Shown here: positions 19,500 to 28,202 of the stretch, piece after piece | Position numbering within the stretch: the first letter of the stretch is position 1 | Layout of the letters: each line of letters opens with the position of its first letter | Source: an uncultured Caulobacterales bacterium | GTDB lineage: Bacteria; Pseudomonadota; Alphaproteobacteria; Caulobacterales; Caulobacteraceae | Assembly: GCA_903862425.1 (NCBI GenBank) | Contig: CAIOYC010000033.1 | Coordinates: 1-64,000 of the forward strand | Reading direction: 5' to 3' | DNA: 64,000 bases | Notes under the pieces: generated by a model | What the model was told of the DNA's origin: nothing | Databases searched by the model: none | The model's input: only the letters and a program-made list of their open reading frames with translations | Program-made: the position numbers and the translations under genes

Positions 19500-20271
19500 G
19501 TTCTTCGGAAGGATTTTCGTGCCGTCGATCATCCGACCCGCCGCGCTCGCCCTGGCGGCCCTCCTGTTGCTGGCGGCGCCCGCCGTGGCCGGGCCGCCCT
19601 ATCTCACCGACGATCCACAGCCGACGGATGCCGGGCACTGGGAAATCTACAACTTCGCCAACGGATCCCACGATGCGGGCGGGCTCGGCGGCGAGGCCGG
19701 GCTGGACCTCAATTACGGCGGGGCCAAGGACCTGCAGCTTACCGCCGTGCTGCCCCTGGGCTTCAGCAACGACAACGGCTTCTCCGCGCACGGCCTGCGC
19801 GGCGGTACGGGCGTGATCGAGCTCGCCGCCAAATACAAGGTCCTGCACCAGTCTGAGGATGGGATCACGCCGGACATCGCGGTCTTCCCCCGCTTCTTCG
19901 TCCCCACGAACAGCCGGTTCGGACCGGCGCATGTGAACCTGCTGCTCCCGGTCTGGGCGGAAAAGGACTTCGGACCCTGGCAGGTCTTCGGCGGGGGCGG
20001 CTACCAGATCAATCCTGGCCGCGACGAGAGGAACTTCTGGCAGGGCGGCATCACGGTCCAGCGCACCATGAGCAAACGACTGGCCCTGGGGGTCGAGATG
20101 TTCGGCCAGACCGACGATGCGGTGGATGGCGGGGGCTATCGCACCGTGAACTTCGGCCTGACCTATAAGCTGGTTGAGCACTGGTCGCTGTTGGCGTCGG
20201 GCGGCCCGACCTGGGAGCACGGCGGCGGGCACGGGCAGGTCTTCTACCTGTCGCTCAAGGCCGACTACTGA
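19498..20271 (+). CDS. Outer-membrane beta-barrel protein (phenol MetA-type family)
   Basis: The 257-residue product has a signal peptide (cleavage near AVAG), then GPPYLTDDPQPTDAGHWEIY, and alternating amphipathic strands ending in an aromatic C-terminal Tyr (KADY), as expected for a barrel. The start of the mature part is typical of proteins annotated as putative MetA-pathway or outer-membrane transporter-like. Substrate unknown. The ATG at 19498 gives the signal peptide; earlier in-frame sequence is the antisense of padR. It is divergent from the PadR operon and shares its 33-base control region. Confidence 0.75.
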   Translation: MFFGRIFVPSIIRPAALALAALLLLAAPAVAGPPYLTDDPQPTDAGHWEIYNFANGSHDAGGLGGEAGLDLNYGGAKDLQLTAVLPLGFSNDNGFSAHGLRGGTGVIELAAKYKVLHQSEDGITPDIAVFPRFFVPTNSRFGPAHVNLLLPVWAEKDFGPWQVFGGGGYQINPGRDERNFWQGGITVQRTMSKRLALGVEMFGQTDDAVDGGGYRTVNFGLTYKLVEHWSLLASGGPTWEHGGGHGQVFYLSLKADY

Positions 20272-20325
20272 ACGCAACCTCCCCCAAGCGCGACCGTTGC
20301 TAGGGTTCGTAAACGGAGCAACGCC

Positions 20326-20550
20326 ATGACCACGAAAATCCTGACCGCCTGCCTCGCCATCGGCGCCGGCCTCGCCCTGTCCGCCACCGCCATGGCCCAG
20401 GGCCGCGTCGCGGGCGCGGCCGTCGGCGCGGCGGCAGGCGCCCACTCCAAGCACGCCGTCGCCGGCGCGGTGGTCGGCAGCGCCGTCGGCCATCACATGG
20501 CCAAGACGCACGCGAAGAAAGAAGCCAAGAAGGACGCCCAAAAGGGCTAG
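20326..20550 (+). CDS. Small secreted glycine-zipper-like protein
   Basis: The 74-residue product has a signal peptide (cleavage after TAMA near residue 24), then a Gly/Ala-rich stretch with GAAVGAAAG and GAVVGSAVGHH spacing like a glycine zipper, and a Lys/Ala-rich tail. Proteins of this kind are small envelope components of unknown role. It follows the outer-membrane barrel gene by 54 bases with its own GGAG-like ribosome site (AACGGAGCA). Confidence 0.7.
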   Translation: MTTKILTACLAIGAGLALSATAMAQGRVAGAAVGAAAGAHSKHAVAGAVVGSAVGHHMAKTHAKKEAKKDAQKG

Positions 20551-20559
20551 GTCAGCCCG

Positions 20560-21303
20560 CTATGTGAGTCCGGCGACCGTCGCCACGAGCCGCTCCAGAT
20601 CCTGAGGGCGGGAGAGGCGGTGGTCGCCGTCCTTTATGAGGGTGAAGACCACTTCGGGTGTGCGCAGGGCTTCGGCCAGCCGCAGGGCGTGGCGCCAGGG
20701 CACATCGGGGTCCTCGCCGCCCTGCAGGATGTGGACGGGACAGTCGATGGCGATCCTGGCTCCGCCCTCCTCCGGCAGGATCGACCAGCGTCGGCCCTCC
20801 TCGATCAGGTTACGGGTGATCGGATAGGGATCGCCATAATCCGAGGGACGCATCCACACGCCGGTACTCGTCATCTCGGCGCGTGCGGCCTCGGGCATTT
20901 CCGCCTCCATCAGGGCGGAGGTGAAGTCGGCGGCGGGCGCGACCAGCACCATCGCCGTCACCCGCTCGGGCCGGGCCAGCGCCACGTGGCAGGCGATCCA
21001 GCCGCCCATGGACGAGCCGACCAGCACCAACGGTCCCTCGGTCAGTTCGTCGATCACCGCCAGGGCGTCTTCGCGCCATTGCCCGATGGTCCCGTCCTCG
21101 AACCGGCCACCGCTCTCGCCGTGACCGGCATAGTCGAAGCGCACAAAGGGCAGGCTGGCGTTGTCGGCGAAATCGGCCAAGGCCTCGGCCTTGGTCCCCG
21201 TCATGTCCGAGCGGAAACCGCCGAGCCAGACCACCGTGGGCCCCTCGCCCTTGACCCGGCGATAGGCCAGCCGGTAGCCCGGCCGTTGCAGGTATTCAGT
21301 CAT
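20560..21303 (-). CDS. Alpha/beta hydrolase
   Basis: The 247-residue product has an oxyanion strand WLGGFRSDMTG near residue 26, the nucleophile elbow GSSMGGW with Ser near 96, Asp in LQGGEDPDVPW near 190 and His in DGDHRLS near 223. This is a complete serine hydrolase set; the family includes esterases and peptidases similar to human ABHD10-type enzymes. The ATG at 21303 overlaps the end of the UPF0114 gene by eight bases and is preferred to the longer ORF start at 21321. It is the last gene of the pheS-pheT-UPF0114 string. Substrate unknown. Confidence 0.82.
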   Translation of the reverse strand: MTEYLQRPGYRLAYRRVKGEGPTVVWLGGFRSDMTGTKAEALADFADNASLPFVRFDYAGHGESGGRFEDGTIGQWREDALAVIDELTEGPLVLVGSSMGGWIACHVALARPERVTAMVLVAPAADFTSALMEAEMPEAARAEMTSTGVWMRPSDYGDPYPITRNLIEEGRRWSILPEEGGARIAIDCPVHILQGGEDPDVPWRHALRLAEALRTPEVVFTLIKDGDHRLSRPQDLERLVATVAGLT

Positions 21304-21850
21304 GGGTCGAGCCGGCGCCATGGCCGCCCTTGGCGTTGATGAAGTCCATCAGGGCCAGCAGCACGCCGGAGATGACGAAGGTCAGGTGGATGACGACCTG
21401 CCAGTACAGGGTCTTCTCGTCGTGCACACCGTTGTCGGCCAGTTCCAGGAAACTCTTCAGCAGGGCGATGGCGGAGATGGCGACGATGGAGGCGATCAGC
21501 TTCATCTTCAGGCCGGAGAAGTCCACCGTGCCCATCCAGTCCGGCCGGTCCTCGTGCGAGGCCACGTCGATGCGCGAGACGAAGTTCTCATAGCCGGAAA
21601 AGATGACGATCAGCAGCAGGTTGGCCGCCAGCGACAGATCGATCAGCGACAGGGCCATGACGATGCCCGCCTCGGCCAGCTTGGCGGGATCGACATGGAT
21701 CAAGTGCACAAGCTCGCGCCACAGATCGACGCCGAACACCACCAGCACGCCGGCCAGCGCGAACACCAGGCCCACATAAAAGGGCGCCAGCAGCCATCGC
21801 GAGGCGAACAGTCCCGCTTCCAGCGCGCGTTCGAGGGTTGGCTTCTTCAT
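21296..21850 (-). CDS. UPF0114 (YqhA) family membrane protein
   Basis: The 184-residue product has four membrane segments (about 18-44, 62-84, 110-130, 148-166) and the conserved motif SGYENFVSRID in the middle, characteristic of the UPF0114/YqhA family (TIGR00645). Function is not established. The C-terminal tail is His/Gly-rich. The gene lies 16 bases after pheT in the same direction and overlaps the following hydrolase gene by eight bases. Confidence 0.9.
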   Translation of the reverse strand: MKKPTLERALEAGLFASRWLLAPFYVGLVFALAGVLVVFGVDLWRELVHLIHVDPAKLAEAGIVMALSLIDLSLAANLLLIVIFSGYENFVSRIDVASHEDRPDWMGTVDFSGLKMKLIASIVAISAIALLKSFLELADNGVHDEKTLYWQVVIHLTFVISGVLLALMDFINAKGGHGAGSTHD

Positions 21851-21866
21851 GTGACCTCCGCGCGGC

Positions 21867-24305
21867 CTAACCCCGCAATGTCCCGCCCGTCGCCTTCTCT
21901 ACCGCGGCGATGACGCGGGTGGACAGGGCTTCGATCTCCAGTTCCGTCAGGGTCTTGTCGCGAGGCTGGACAGTGACTTCCAGCGCCACCGACTGTTTCC
22001 CCTCGGCCACGCCCTTGCCCTCATAGACGTCGAATACGCGCGCATCGGCGATCAGGGCCTTATCGGCGCCGCGGGCCGCCCGGACGAGGTCGGCGGCCGG
22101 CTTGTCGCGATCCACCAGGAAGGCGAAGTCGCGGCGCAGCGGCATGAGCGGCGACAGATCGAGCGCGCCCCGCGCCTTGGAGGCCTTCTTCTTGGCCTCC
22201 GGCAGGGCGTCGATCACCAGTTCGAAGGCGTAGAGCGGGCCTTCCGTGTCCATGGCCTTCAGGACCGCCGGATGAAGGGCGCCGAACTCGGCCAGCACCG
22301 CCTTGGGACCCAGTTGCACCCGTACCGAGCGGCCCGGATGCCACCACGGGCTGGCGGCGCCCTGCACCAGTTGCACCGAGCCGATGGGGGCGCCGAGCTG
22401 GCCGAGCAGGTCCATCAGGTCGGCCTTGAGGGCGAAAAGCGGGTCCTCGCTTCCCCCATCCCAGCGGCGCGGGGCGTGTGGGGCGATCAGCGCGGCGATC
22501 ACCGTACGCTGGTCTTGCGGCTCCAGCCCGTCGAACACGGGACCGATCTCGAACAGGGCCACATCGGCGAACCCCCGGTCGGCGTTACGGCGCGCGGCCT
22601 GGATGAGTCCGGGCAGGGCCGAGGGGCGCATGCAGTCGAGGTCAGAGGCGATGGGGTTGGCCAGCGCCAGCTCATTCGCCCCGCCGCCGAAGCGTGCGGC
22701 ATCGGCCTGGCTGACGAAGGACCAGCCCACCGTCTCCTGATAGCCCAGCGCCGCCAGGGCGCGGCGAGCGATGCGTACGCGGGTCTGCCGACCGGTGAGC
22801 ACCCCGCCCGGCTTGGGCGTCACCTCGGGCAGGGGCGTGGACGGCAGGCGGTCGAAGCCCTCGATCCGCGCGACCTCTTCCACCAGGTCCGCCGGACCCT
22901 CCACATCCCGCCGCCAGGTGGGGGGCTGGACGCGCAGATGAGAACCGTGCGGGGTCAGCGCGAAGCCGAGGCGCGTGAGAATCTCCATCACCCCGTCGCG
23001 CCCGATGGAGAGCCCGGACAGCTGATGCACATAGCCAGGGTCGAAGTCGAAGGCGGCCGGCGGGGCCGGAACCTTGCCCGCCACGGATATCTCAGATGGT
23101 TCGCCGCCGCACAGGTCGAGGATCAGCTTCGTCGCCAGCTCCAGACCAGGGATCATGAACCCCGGATCGACGCCGCGGGCGAAGCGGTACTGGGCGTCGG
23201 AATTGATGCCCGTGTCGCGGCCCGTCTGCGCCGTGACGATGGGATCGAAATAGGCGCTTTCCACGAACACGTCCGTGGTGCTCTCGTCGCAGCCGGTGGA
23301 TTCGCCGCCCATGACGCCGCCGAGGCCGATGGCGCGCGCGCCGCCCGCATCGGCGATGACGCACATGGAAGAGCCGATATCGTAGGTCTTGCCGTCGAGG
23401 GCGATCAGTTGCTCGTCATGATGTGGGCTCGGCGACGGCTCGTCCGGCCCGGCTTCGGCGAGTGTGCGACCGAGGCGCGCCACGATGGTCCGGCCCACCA
23501 GCTTGTTCACATCATAGACGTGAAGGGGGCGGCAGCGGTCGTAGGACAGCAGGTTGGTCACATCCACGAGGGCGGAAATGGGACGCAGGCCGATGGAGCG
23601 CAGCTTGGCCTGCAGCCACTCGGGCGAGGGGCCGTTCTTGACGCCGCGGATCACCCGGCCGGCGAAGGCAGGGCAGGCCTCGCCGTCCACCTCGATGGTG
23701 ATCGGACAAGGGAAGGTCCCGGGCACGGCGGCGACGGACAGGTCCTTCAACCGGCCCACGCCGGCAGCGGCGAGATCCCGCGCGATACCGGCGACGCCCA
23801 GCCAGTCAGGCCGGTTCGGCGTCACCTCGAAGTCGATCACCGGGTCCGCGCCGAACACCTCGGCCGCCGGCGTCCCCACCGCCCAGGTCTGCGGCAGATC
23901 GAGGATGCCGTCGCTCTCCTCGGCCACTTCCAGTTCCTTGGCCGAGCACAGCATGCCGTTAGAGACCACGCCGCGCACCGGCTTCTCCACCAGGGTCACG
24001 CCGAGGCCCGGCACGTAGGCGCCGATGGGGGCATAGATGGTGACGAGGCCCGCGCGGGCGTTGGGCGCGCCGCAGACGATCTCCTTCATCCCGTCCACCG
24101 TCTGAACCTGGCAGACGCGAAGGCGGTCGGCGTTGGGGTGCTGAACCGCCTCGACGATCTTCGCCACCGTGAAGGGCTTAAGGCTGGCGGCGGGATCGAC
24201 CACGTGTTCGACCTCGAGCCCAGCCATGGTCATGGCCTCGGCGATCTGATCGATGGAGCAGTCGGTGGCGAGGTGGTCCTTCAGCCAGGACAGGGAGAAC
24301 TTCAT
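21867..24305 (-). CDS. pheT: Phenylalanyl-tRNA synthetase beta subunit
   Basis: The beta chain of the heterotetrameric class II synthetase that charges tRNA-Phe. The 812-residue product has the N-terminal EMAP-like tRNA-binding domain (about 40-150), the B3/B4 editing region (about 205-385), the B5 domain (about 410-480), a catalytic-like core and a C-terminal ferredoxin-fold anticodon-binding domain (from about 715, with [11 protein letters not shown]). The full bacterial length is present. The start overlaps the stop of a small intervening gene by four bases (ATGA), so translation is coupled to that gene rather than directly to pheS. Confidence 0.97.
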   Translation of the reverse strand: MKFSLSWLKDHLATDCSIDQIAEAMTMAGLEVEHVVDPAASLKPFTVAKIVEAVQHPNADRLRVCQVQTVDGMKEIVCGAPNARAGLVTIYAPIGAYVPGLGVTLVEKPVRGVVSNGMLCSAKELEVAEESDGILDLPQTWAVGTPAAEVFGADPVIDFEVTPNRPDWLGVAGIARDLAAAGVGRLKDLSVAAVPGTFPCPITIEVDGEACPAFAGRVIRGVKNGPSPEWLQAKLRSIGLRPISALVDVTNLLSYDRCRPLHVYDVNKLVGRTIVARLGRTLAEAGPDEPSPSPHHDEQLIALDGKTYDIGSSMCVIADAGGARAIGLGGVMGGESTGCDESTTDVFVESAYFDPIVTAQTGRDTGINSDAQYRFARGVDPGFMIPGLELATKLILDLCGGEPSEISVAGKVPAPPAAFDFDPGYVHQLSGLSIGRDGVMEILTRLGFALTPHGSHLRVQPPTWRRDVEGPADLVEEVARIEGFDRLPSTPLPEVTPKPGGVLTGRQTRVRIARRALAALGYQETVGWSFVSQADAARFGGGANELALANPIASDLDCMRPSALPGLIQAARRNADRGFADVALFEIGPVFDGLEPQDQRTVIAALIAPHAPRRWDGGSEDPLFALKADLMDLLGQLGAPIGSVQLVQGAASPWWHPGRSVRVQLGPKAVLAEFGALHPAVLKAMDTEGPLYAFELVIDALPEAKKKASKARGALDLSPLMPLRRDFAFLVDRDKPAADLVRAARGADKALIADARVFDVYEGKGVAEGKQSVALEVTVQPRDKTLTELEIEALSTRVIAAVEKATGGTLRG

Positions 24306-24712
24306 GGCTCGTTCCGCATCTCGATGTCGAGCAGGCTGTCCAGAAAGGCTTTGTGGCCGGTGAAGCCGATGCTGAAGAAGTCCACCGCCTCGAACACGCA
24401 GTCGACCATGGGAATGGCCCCGCTGACCCGGTCCGGCGAAGCTGGATAGAGGATCAAGGTCCGCATATCGCCGTGAGCGACGCCGAAATTGCAGTCGTTG
24501 AAGCTGTTGCCGGCTAGAGCCAGGAGCACGGCGGGTCCCTCGATGTGGCAGTTCTCGAACTTGGCGCCGCGGATCAGGATTTCGCCCTTGCTCTCCAGAT
24601 TAGCGCGAAAGAGCTCGAACAGGAGCAGGTTCTTGTTTTTAAACTCGCCGGAGCGGTAGTCGTGCGGCTGGGCCAGGGTGCGGATGGCCGGGTTGCGGTT
24701 GGTCTTGCTCAT
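24302..24712 (-). CDS. Unknown beta-helix-like protein between pheS and pheT
   Basis: The 136-residue product has alternating hydrophobic/polar five-residue-like turns ([35 protein letters not shown]), suggesting a short right-handed beta-helix related to pentapeptide-repeat folds. I do not recognise a family. The start at 24712 follows a GAGGAA ribosome site that overlaps the pheS stop region, and its stop overlaps the pheT start by four bases. It is therefore built into the pheS-X-pheT transcript and coupled to pheT. Regions upstream of 24712 in the same frame are antisense of pheS and were excluded. Confidence 0.75.
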   Translation of the reverse strand: MSKTNRNPAIRTLAQPHDYRSGEFKNKNLLLFELFRANLESKGEILIRGAKFENCHIEGPAVLLALAGNSFNDCNFGVAHGDMRTLILYPASPDRVSGAIPMVDCVFEAVDFFSIGFTGHKAFLDSLLDIEMRNEP

Positions 24713-24723
24713 GGTCTCGTTCC

Positions 24724-25836
24724 TCAGCTGAGGCCGGATGCGGCGGTCGGGGCGGCGAAGGGCGAGAAGCCGTAGTGCGCCAGCCAGCGGGTGTCGGAGG
24801 CGAACATGTCCCGAAGGTCGGGCATGCCGTACTTCAGCATTCCCAGCCGATCGATGCCCATGCCGAAGGCGAAGCCCTGGTATTCGTTCGGGTCGATGCC
24901 GCAGTTGCGCAGCACGTTCGGATGCACCATCCCGCAGCCGAGGATCTCCAGCCAGTCGCTGCCCTGCCCCACCTTCACCTCGCCACCGGAGCGGTCGCAC
25001 TGGATGTCCATCTCCGCCGAGGGTTCGGTGAAGGGGAAGTGGTGGGGACGGAAGCGGGCACCCACCTGACCTTCGAAGAAGCGGCTGATGAAGGTTTCCA
25101 GCGTCCACTTCAGGTGGCCCATATGGATGCCCTTGTCGATCACCAGACCCTCCATCTGGTGGAACATGGGCGTGTGAGTTTGATCGCTATCGCAGCGATA
25201 GGTACGGCCGGGCACGACGATGCGGATGGGGGGCGACTGTCCCGCAGCGATCCACGGGGCCGGCGGCCTGGAATTGGTCGCCTGCATGGTGCGCACCTGC
25301 ACCGGGCTGGTGTGAGTTCGCAGGAGTTTGCGCTCGCCGGTCACCGGATCGGGCTTGAAGAAGAAGGTGTCGTGCATCTCCCGCGCCGGGTGGCGGGGCG
25401 GGAAATTCAGAGCGGTGAAGTTGTGGAAGTCGTCCTCGATATCGGGACCTTCCTTCACGTCGAAACCCATCTCGGCAAAGATGGCGACCATCTCGTCCAT
25501 CACTTGCATGGTGGGATGGACCGAGCCGGCGCGGCGCGGCGGCGGCGGTAGGGTAAGATCCACGCGCTCGGACTGCAGGCGGGCGTCGAGCTCGGCGGTC
25601 TCGAGCGCCGCCTTACGCTCGGCGATGGCGGTGGTGACGCGGTCGCGCAGGCCGTTGATCAGCGGCCCCTGCACGCGACGCTCATCGGGGCTGAGCGCCC
25701 CCATGCCTTTCAGAAGGGCGGACACGGAGCCTTGCTTACCCAGGGCGTCGATGCGCACGGCGTCGAGCGCGGCAAGGTCCGACGCAGCGGCGATCCGGGC
25801 GGAAAGCTCCGATTCGAGTGTGGTGAGGTCAGTCAT
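24724..25836 (-). CDS. pheS: Phenylalanyl-tRNA synthetase alpha subunit
   Basis: The catalytic alpha chain of PheRS. The 370-residue product has an N-terminal coiled-coil arm (about 1-90) and the class II core with motif 2 ([15 protein letters not shown]) and motif 3 ([17 protein letters not shown]). The ATG at 25836 follows GGGACAG and gives the usual MTDLTTLES-like start; an ATG at 25848 is also in frame. It lies downstream of rplT with a repeat-filled gap of 264 bases, and is followed by gene X and pheT. Confidence 0.97.
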   Translation of the reverse strand: MTDLTTLESELSARIAAASDLAALDAVRIDALGKQGSVSALLKGMGALSPDERRVQGPLINGLRDRVTTAIAERKAALETAELDARLQSERVDLTLPPPPRRAGSVHPTMQVMDEMVAIFAEMGFDVKEGPDIEDDFHNFTALNFPPRHPAREMHDTFFFKPDPVTGERKLLRTHTSPVQVRTMQATNSRPPAPWIAAGQSPPIRIVVPGRTYRCDSDQTHTPMFHQMEGLVIDKGIHMGHLKWTLETFISRFFEGQVGARFRPHHFPFTEPSAEMDIQCDRSGGEVKVGQGSDWLEILGCGMVHPNVLRNCGIDPNEYQGFAFGMGIDRLGMLKYGMPDLRDMFASDTRWLAHYGFSPFAAPTAASGLS

Positions 25837-25862
25837 CTGTCCCGTCATGCAGAAATGAACTG

Positions 25863-25965
25863 CGTGCTTCGGATACGCCTTATAGGCGCTCCTCAGGATG
25901 ACGAGAGGGGGGTCTCGCAGAAACCTTCGTCATGGTGAGGAGCGGACCCGAAAGCCCGCGTCTCG
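25863..25965. repeat. Dispersed intergenic repeat elements upstream of pheS
   Basis: Two segments, one around CTTCGGATACGCC to CAGGATGACGA (about 25868-25904) and one around CCTTCGTCATGGTGAGG to CGAACCACG (about 25923-25972), resemble intergenic repeats common in alphaproteobacterial genomes. I recognise them from memory only. They separate the pheST unit from rplT. Confidence 0.5.
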
Positions 25966-25976
25966 AACCACGCACC

Positions 25977-26026
25977 AGAGCACGTCAGGCGAAAGTGTGA
26001 GCGGTTTCGCCGCCCAAACGTGCTCT
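25977..26026. repeat. Nested inverted repeat between rplT and pheS
   Basis: Outer arms AGAGCACGT (25977-25985) and ACGTGCTCT (26018-26026) enclose inner arms GGCGAAA (25988-25994 region) and TTTCGCC (26005-26011). Together they would fold as one long stem. The layout is that of a mobile-repeat type element seen across alphaproteobacteria. An additional imperfect hairpin lies at about 26045-26075 next to the rplT stop, without a T-run. Confidence 0.7.
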
Positions 26027-26100
26027 TAATCTGGGCTCCGTACCCCTTTTATCTGGTTCAGATTGAACAATCCGAGCCAGACAGGGTCTGGGCGCGAGGT

Positions 26101-26457
26101 TTAGCCCAGCGCGGCGCGCACCTTCTCGGCGATGGCCTTGAAAGCGGCGGGGTCGTTCATGGCGATGTCGGCCATCACCTTGCGATCCATCTCGATCCCC
26201 GCAGCCTCAAGGCCGCTGATAAATCGGGAATAGGTCAGGCCTTCCAGACGGACGGCGGCGTTGATGCGCTGGATCCACAGCGAGCGGAAGGTACGCTTGC
26301 GCACCTTGCGGTCGCGGTAGGCGTACTGACCGGCCTTGTCCACCGCGGCCTTGGCCGTGCGGATGGTGTTCTTGCGGCGGCCATAGAAGCCCTTGGCCTG
26401 CTCCAGAACCTTCTTGTGCTTGGCGTGGGCGGTAACGCCCCTCTTCACGCGAGCCAT
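26101..26457 (-). CDS. rplT: 50S ribosomal protein L20
   Basis: The 118-residue basic protein has the L20 signature ([18 protein letters not shown], then [15 protein letters not shown] and [21 protein letters not shown]). L20 binds 23S rRNA early in 50S assembly. It follows rpmI by 47 bases. In many bacteria L20 represses its own operon; no leader structure was established here. Confidence 0.98.
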   Translation of the reverse strand: MARVKRGVTAHAKHKKVLEQAKGFYGRRKNTIRTAKAAVDKAGQYAYRDRKVRKRTFRSLWIQRINAAVRLEGLTYSRFISGLEAAGIEMDRKVMADIAMNDPAAFKAIAEKVRAALG

Positions 26458-26504
26458 ATCGAATTACCTCAAAATCTGTGTGCGTTAAGAACGATCGATC
26501 CGGC

Positions 26505-26702
26505 TCAGCCGTAGGGCAGCCAGGACTTGATGTTCTTCGTGTCTGAGTCAGACATCACCTTCGTACCCCGGTGTTGGCGGATGTACTTGGAGGAGTGGCT
26601 GATCAAGCGGTGGCGCTTGCCGGCGACGCCGGCCTTCACGCGACCGGACGCAGTGATCTTGAAGCGCTTCTTCGCGCCCGACTTGGTCTTCAACTTCGGC
26701 AT
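26505..26702 (-). CDS. rpmI: 50S ribosomal protein L35
   Basis: The 65-residue basic protein matches L35: [15 protein letters not shown] at the start and [17 protein letters not shown] later. It is the first gene of the rpmI-rplT pair. The usual upstream partner infC is not adjacent; it lies about 3.6 kb away, beyond an MFS transporter and an S9 peptidase gene. Confidence 0.97.
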   Translation of the reverse strand: MPKLKTKSGAKKRFKITASGRVKAGVAGKRHRLISHSSKYIRQHRGTKVMSDSDTKNIKSWLPYG

Positions 26703-26811
26703 TTTGCATCGGAGCCTAAAAGGCGTCCGTCCTCAAATCAGGATGGCTGACAAGAAGCCGCCAAGGCATGCCATTAGCCCGGCGACTTCGGAAGAGCGGG
26801 GCTTGTATGCG

Positions 26812-26835
26812 AAAACCCCTGCGAACGCAACGGGG
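26812..26835 (-). terminator. Terminator-like hairpin after the MFS gene
   Basis: Read on the minus strand, CCCC and GGGG form a short stem directly after the MFS stop codon, followed by TTTT. The stem is only four perfect pairs, so it is a weak intrinsic terminator candidate. Confidence 0.4.
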
Positions 26836-28107
26836 CTAGAGCACCGGCGCGTTCTTCAGCGCCCGTCCCGCGCCGAGGGCCAGGAGGATGGCCGGGGCCA
26901 CGACTATCGCCGCCATGTAGAACGGCGCCTGGATCGACACATAGGTGAAAGCAAGTCCGGCGCTGAGTGGTCCGAGAAGACGCGCCAGCGCGCCAACCGC
27001 GTTGTTGAGGCCCAGCGCCTGCCCCTGGCGATCCTGGTGCGCCACCCGCGAAATCAGCGCGCCCACGTTCGGGAAGGCCACCGACTGGCCGAACGCCATC
27101 AGCGACATGAAGATCGTGGTCGAGACGATGCCGCGCGACATCGGGATCAGGAGCGTGGCCACCACGGTCAGCGCCATGCCCGCCGCCAGAGCTTTGTCCT
27201 GCCCCCAGGCGCGAGAGATGCGGCCGGTGATGAACCACTGGGCCAGCGCATTGGTCAGCCCCACGACGCCGAACACATAGCCGACCTCGTGCGGGCCCCA
27301 GTTGAACGAGTGCTTGCCCCAGAATCCGAAGACCGATTCGATGCCGTTGAACGCGAAGCCCGCCGCCAGGGTCAGCAGAAGCAGTCGACCTGCAACGGGG
27401 TGACGGATCGCCTGGCCGGTGAGCGCCCAGCGGCTCGGCTGGTTGATCATGCCGATGCGCCGCGCCCGGCTTTCCTTCACCAGCAGGAAAACCCCAAGCG
27501 CGGAACAGGCGGCCAGTCCAGACGCGGCCAGGAAGGGTAGCCGGAAACCCACGTGGCCGAGTTCGGGGCGCGCCAGTTGTCCCGACAGCCACGGGCCGAC
27601 GATGAAGCCGATGTTGAACGCGACGCCGATGCGCGCCAGCTTGCTCGGCCGATCCTCCGGCGGGGTCACGTCGGCTATGTAGCCCTGCACCACCGACCCG
27701 TTACCGGAGAACATCCCGCCGAAAAAGCGGATAGCGAAGGCGGCCCAGATGTTGGGCGCGAACGCCATGCAGCCATAGGTGATGCAGTTGCAGGCCAGCG
27801 TGAACATCAGCACGGGCTTGCGTCCGATCCGGTCGGACAGCCGACCCCAGAACGGCTCGCCGATGAAGCCGCCCATGGCGTAGGCGGAGAAGATCAAGCT
27901 CACCGCCCAGGGCGGGGCATGGAAGGACTGGCCGAAGAAGGGCAGCAGCGGGACCACCATCCCGAAACCCAGCAGGTTCATGAACACCACGAACAACAGG
28001 GTCGGCAGCGCCGCCGGAGATACGGGGGGCGGCTCTTGGGATGGCGCAGGCTGCGGACCAATCGCCGCCGCCTCGCCCGTCTCAGGCCCGGTGGCGGAGG
28101 CGGTCAT
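26836..28107 (-). CDS. Major facilitator superfamily transporter
   Basis: The 423-residue product has 12 predicted membrane segments, the MFS loop-2/3 signature GRLSDRIGRKPV near residue 100, and a second-half ARxxG-like segment. The TetA/MdtG-like drug:proton antiporter branch fits best (ISRVAHQDRQGQALGLNNAVGAL in the second half). The N-terminal 30 residues are polar and Pro-rich. The gene sits between the S9 peptidase and rpmI, on the same strand, interrupting the usual infC-rpmI-rplT order. Substrate unknown. Confidence 0.88.
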   Translation of the reverse strand: MTASATGPETGEAAAIGPQPAPSQEPPPVSPAALPTLLFVVFMNLLGFGMVVPLLPFFGQSFHAPPWAVSLIFSAYAMGGFIGEPFWGRLSDRIGRKPVLMFTLACNCITYGCMAFAPNIWAAFAIRFFGGMFSGNGSVVQGYIADVTPPEDRPSKLARIGVAFNIGFIVGPWLSGQLARPELGHVGFRLPFLAASGLAACSALGVFLLVKESRARRIGMINQPSRWALTGQAIRHPVAGRLLLLTLAAGFAFNGIESVFGFWGKHSFNWGPHEVGYVFGVVGLTNALAQWFITGRISRAWGQDKALAAGMALTVVATLLIPMSRGIVSTTIFMSLMAFGQSVAFPNVGALISRVAHQDRQGQALGLNNAVGALARLLGPLSAGLAFTYVSIQAPFYMAAIVVAPAILLALGAGRALKNAPVL

Positions 28108-28141
28108 CCCTCAGTCGATAGGACGACCCGCCCCAACGAAC

Positions 28142-28171
28142 AACCCCGCCACGCGGTGACGTGACGGGGTT
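28142..28171. terminator. Hairpin between MFS and S9 peptidase genes
   Basis: AACCCCG (28142-28148) pairs with CGGGGTT (28165-28171) around a 16-base loop that can itself pair partly. It lies just after the S9 peptidase stop, in its direction of transcription. T-richness after it is weak on both strands. Confidence 0.55.
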
Positions 28172-28202
28172 TGGGTATTTACTAAAGGCTACGCGTCACA
28201 AG

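Noticed and set aside
22272-24449. 725-codon plus-strand ORF opposite pheT
   Set aside because: Antisense of pheT, with Gly/His/Arg-rich shadow composition.
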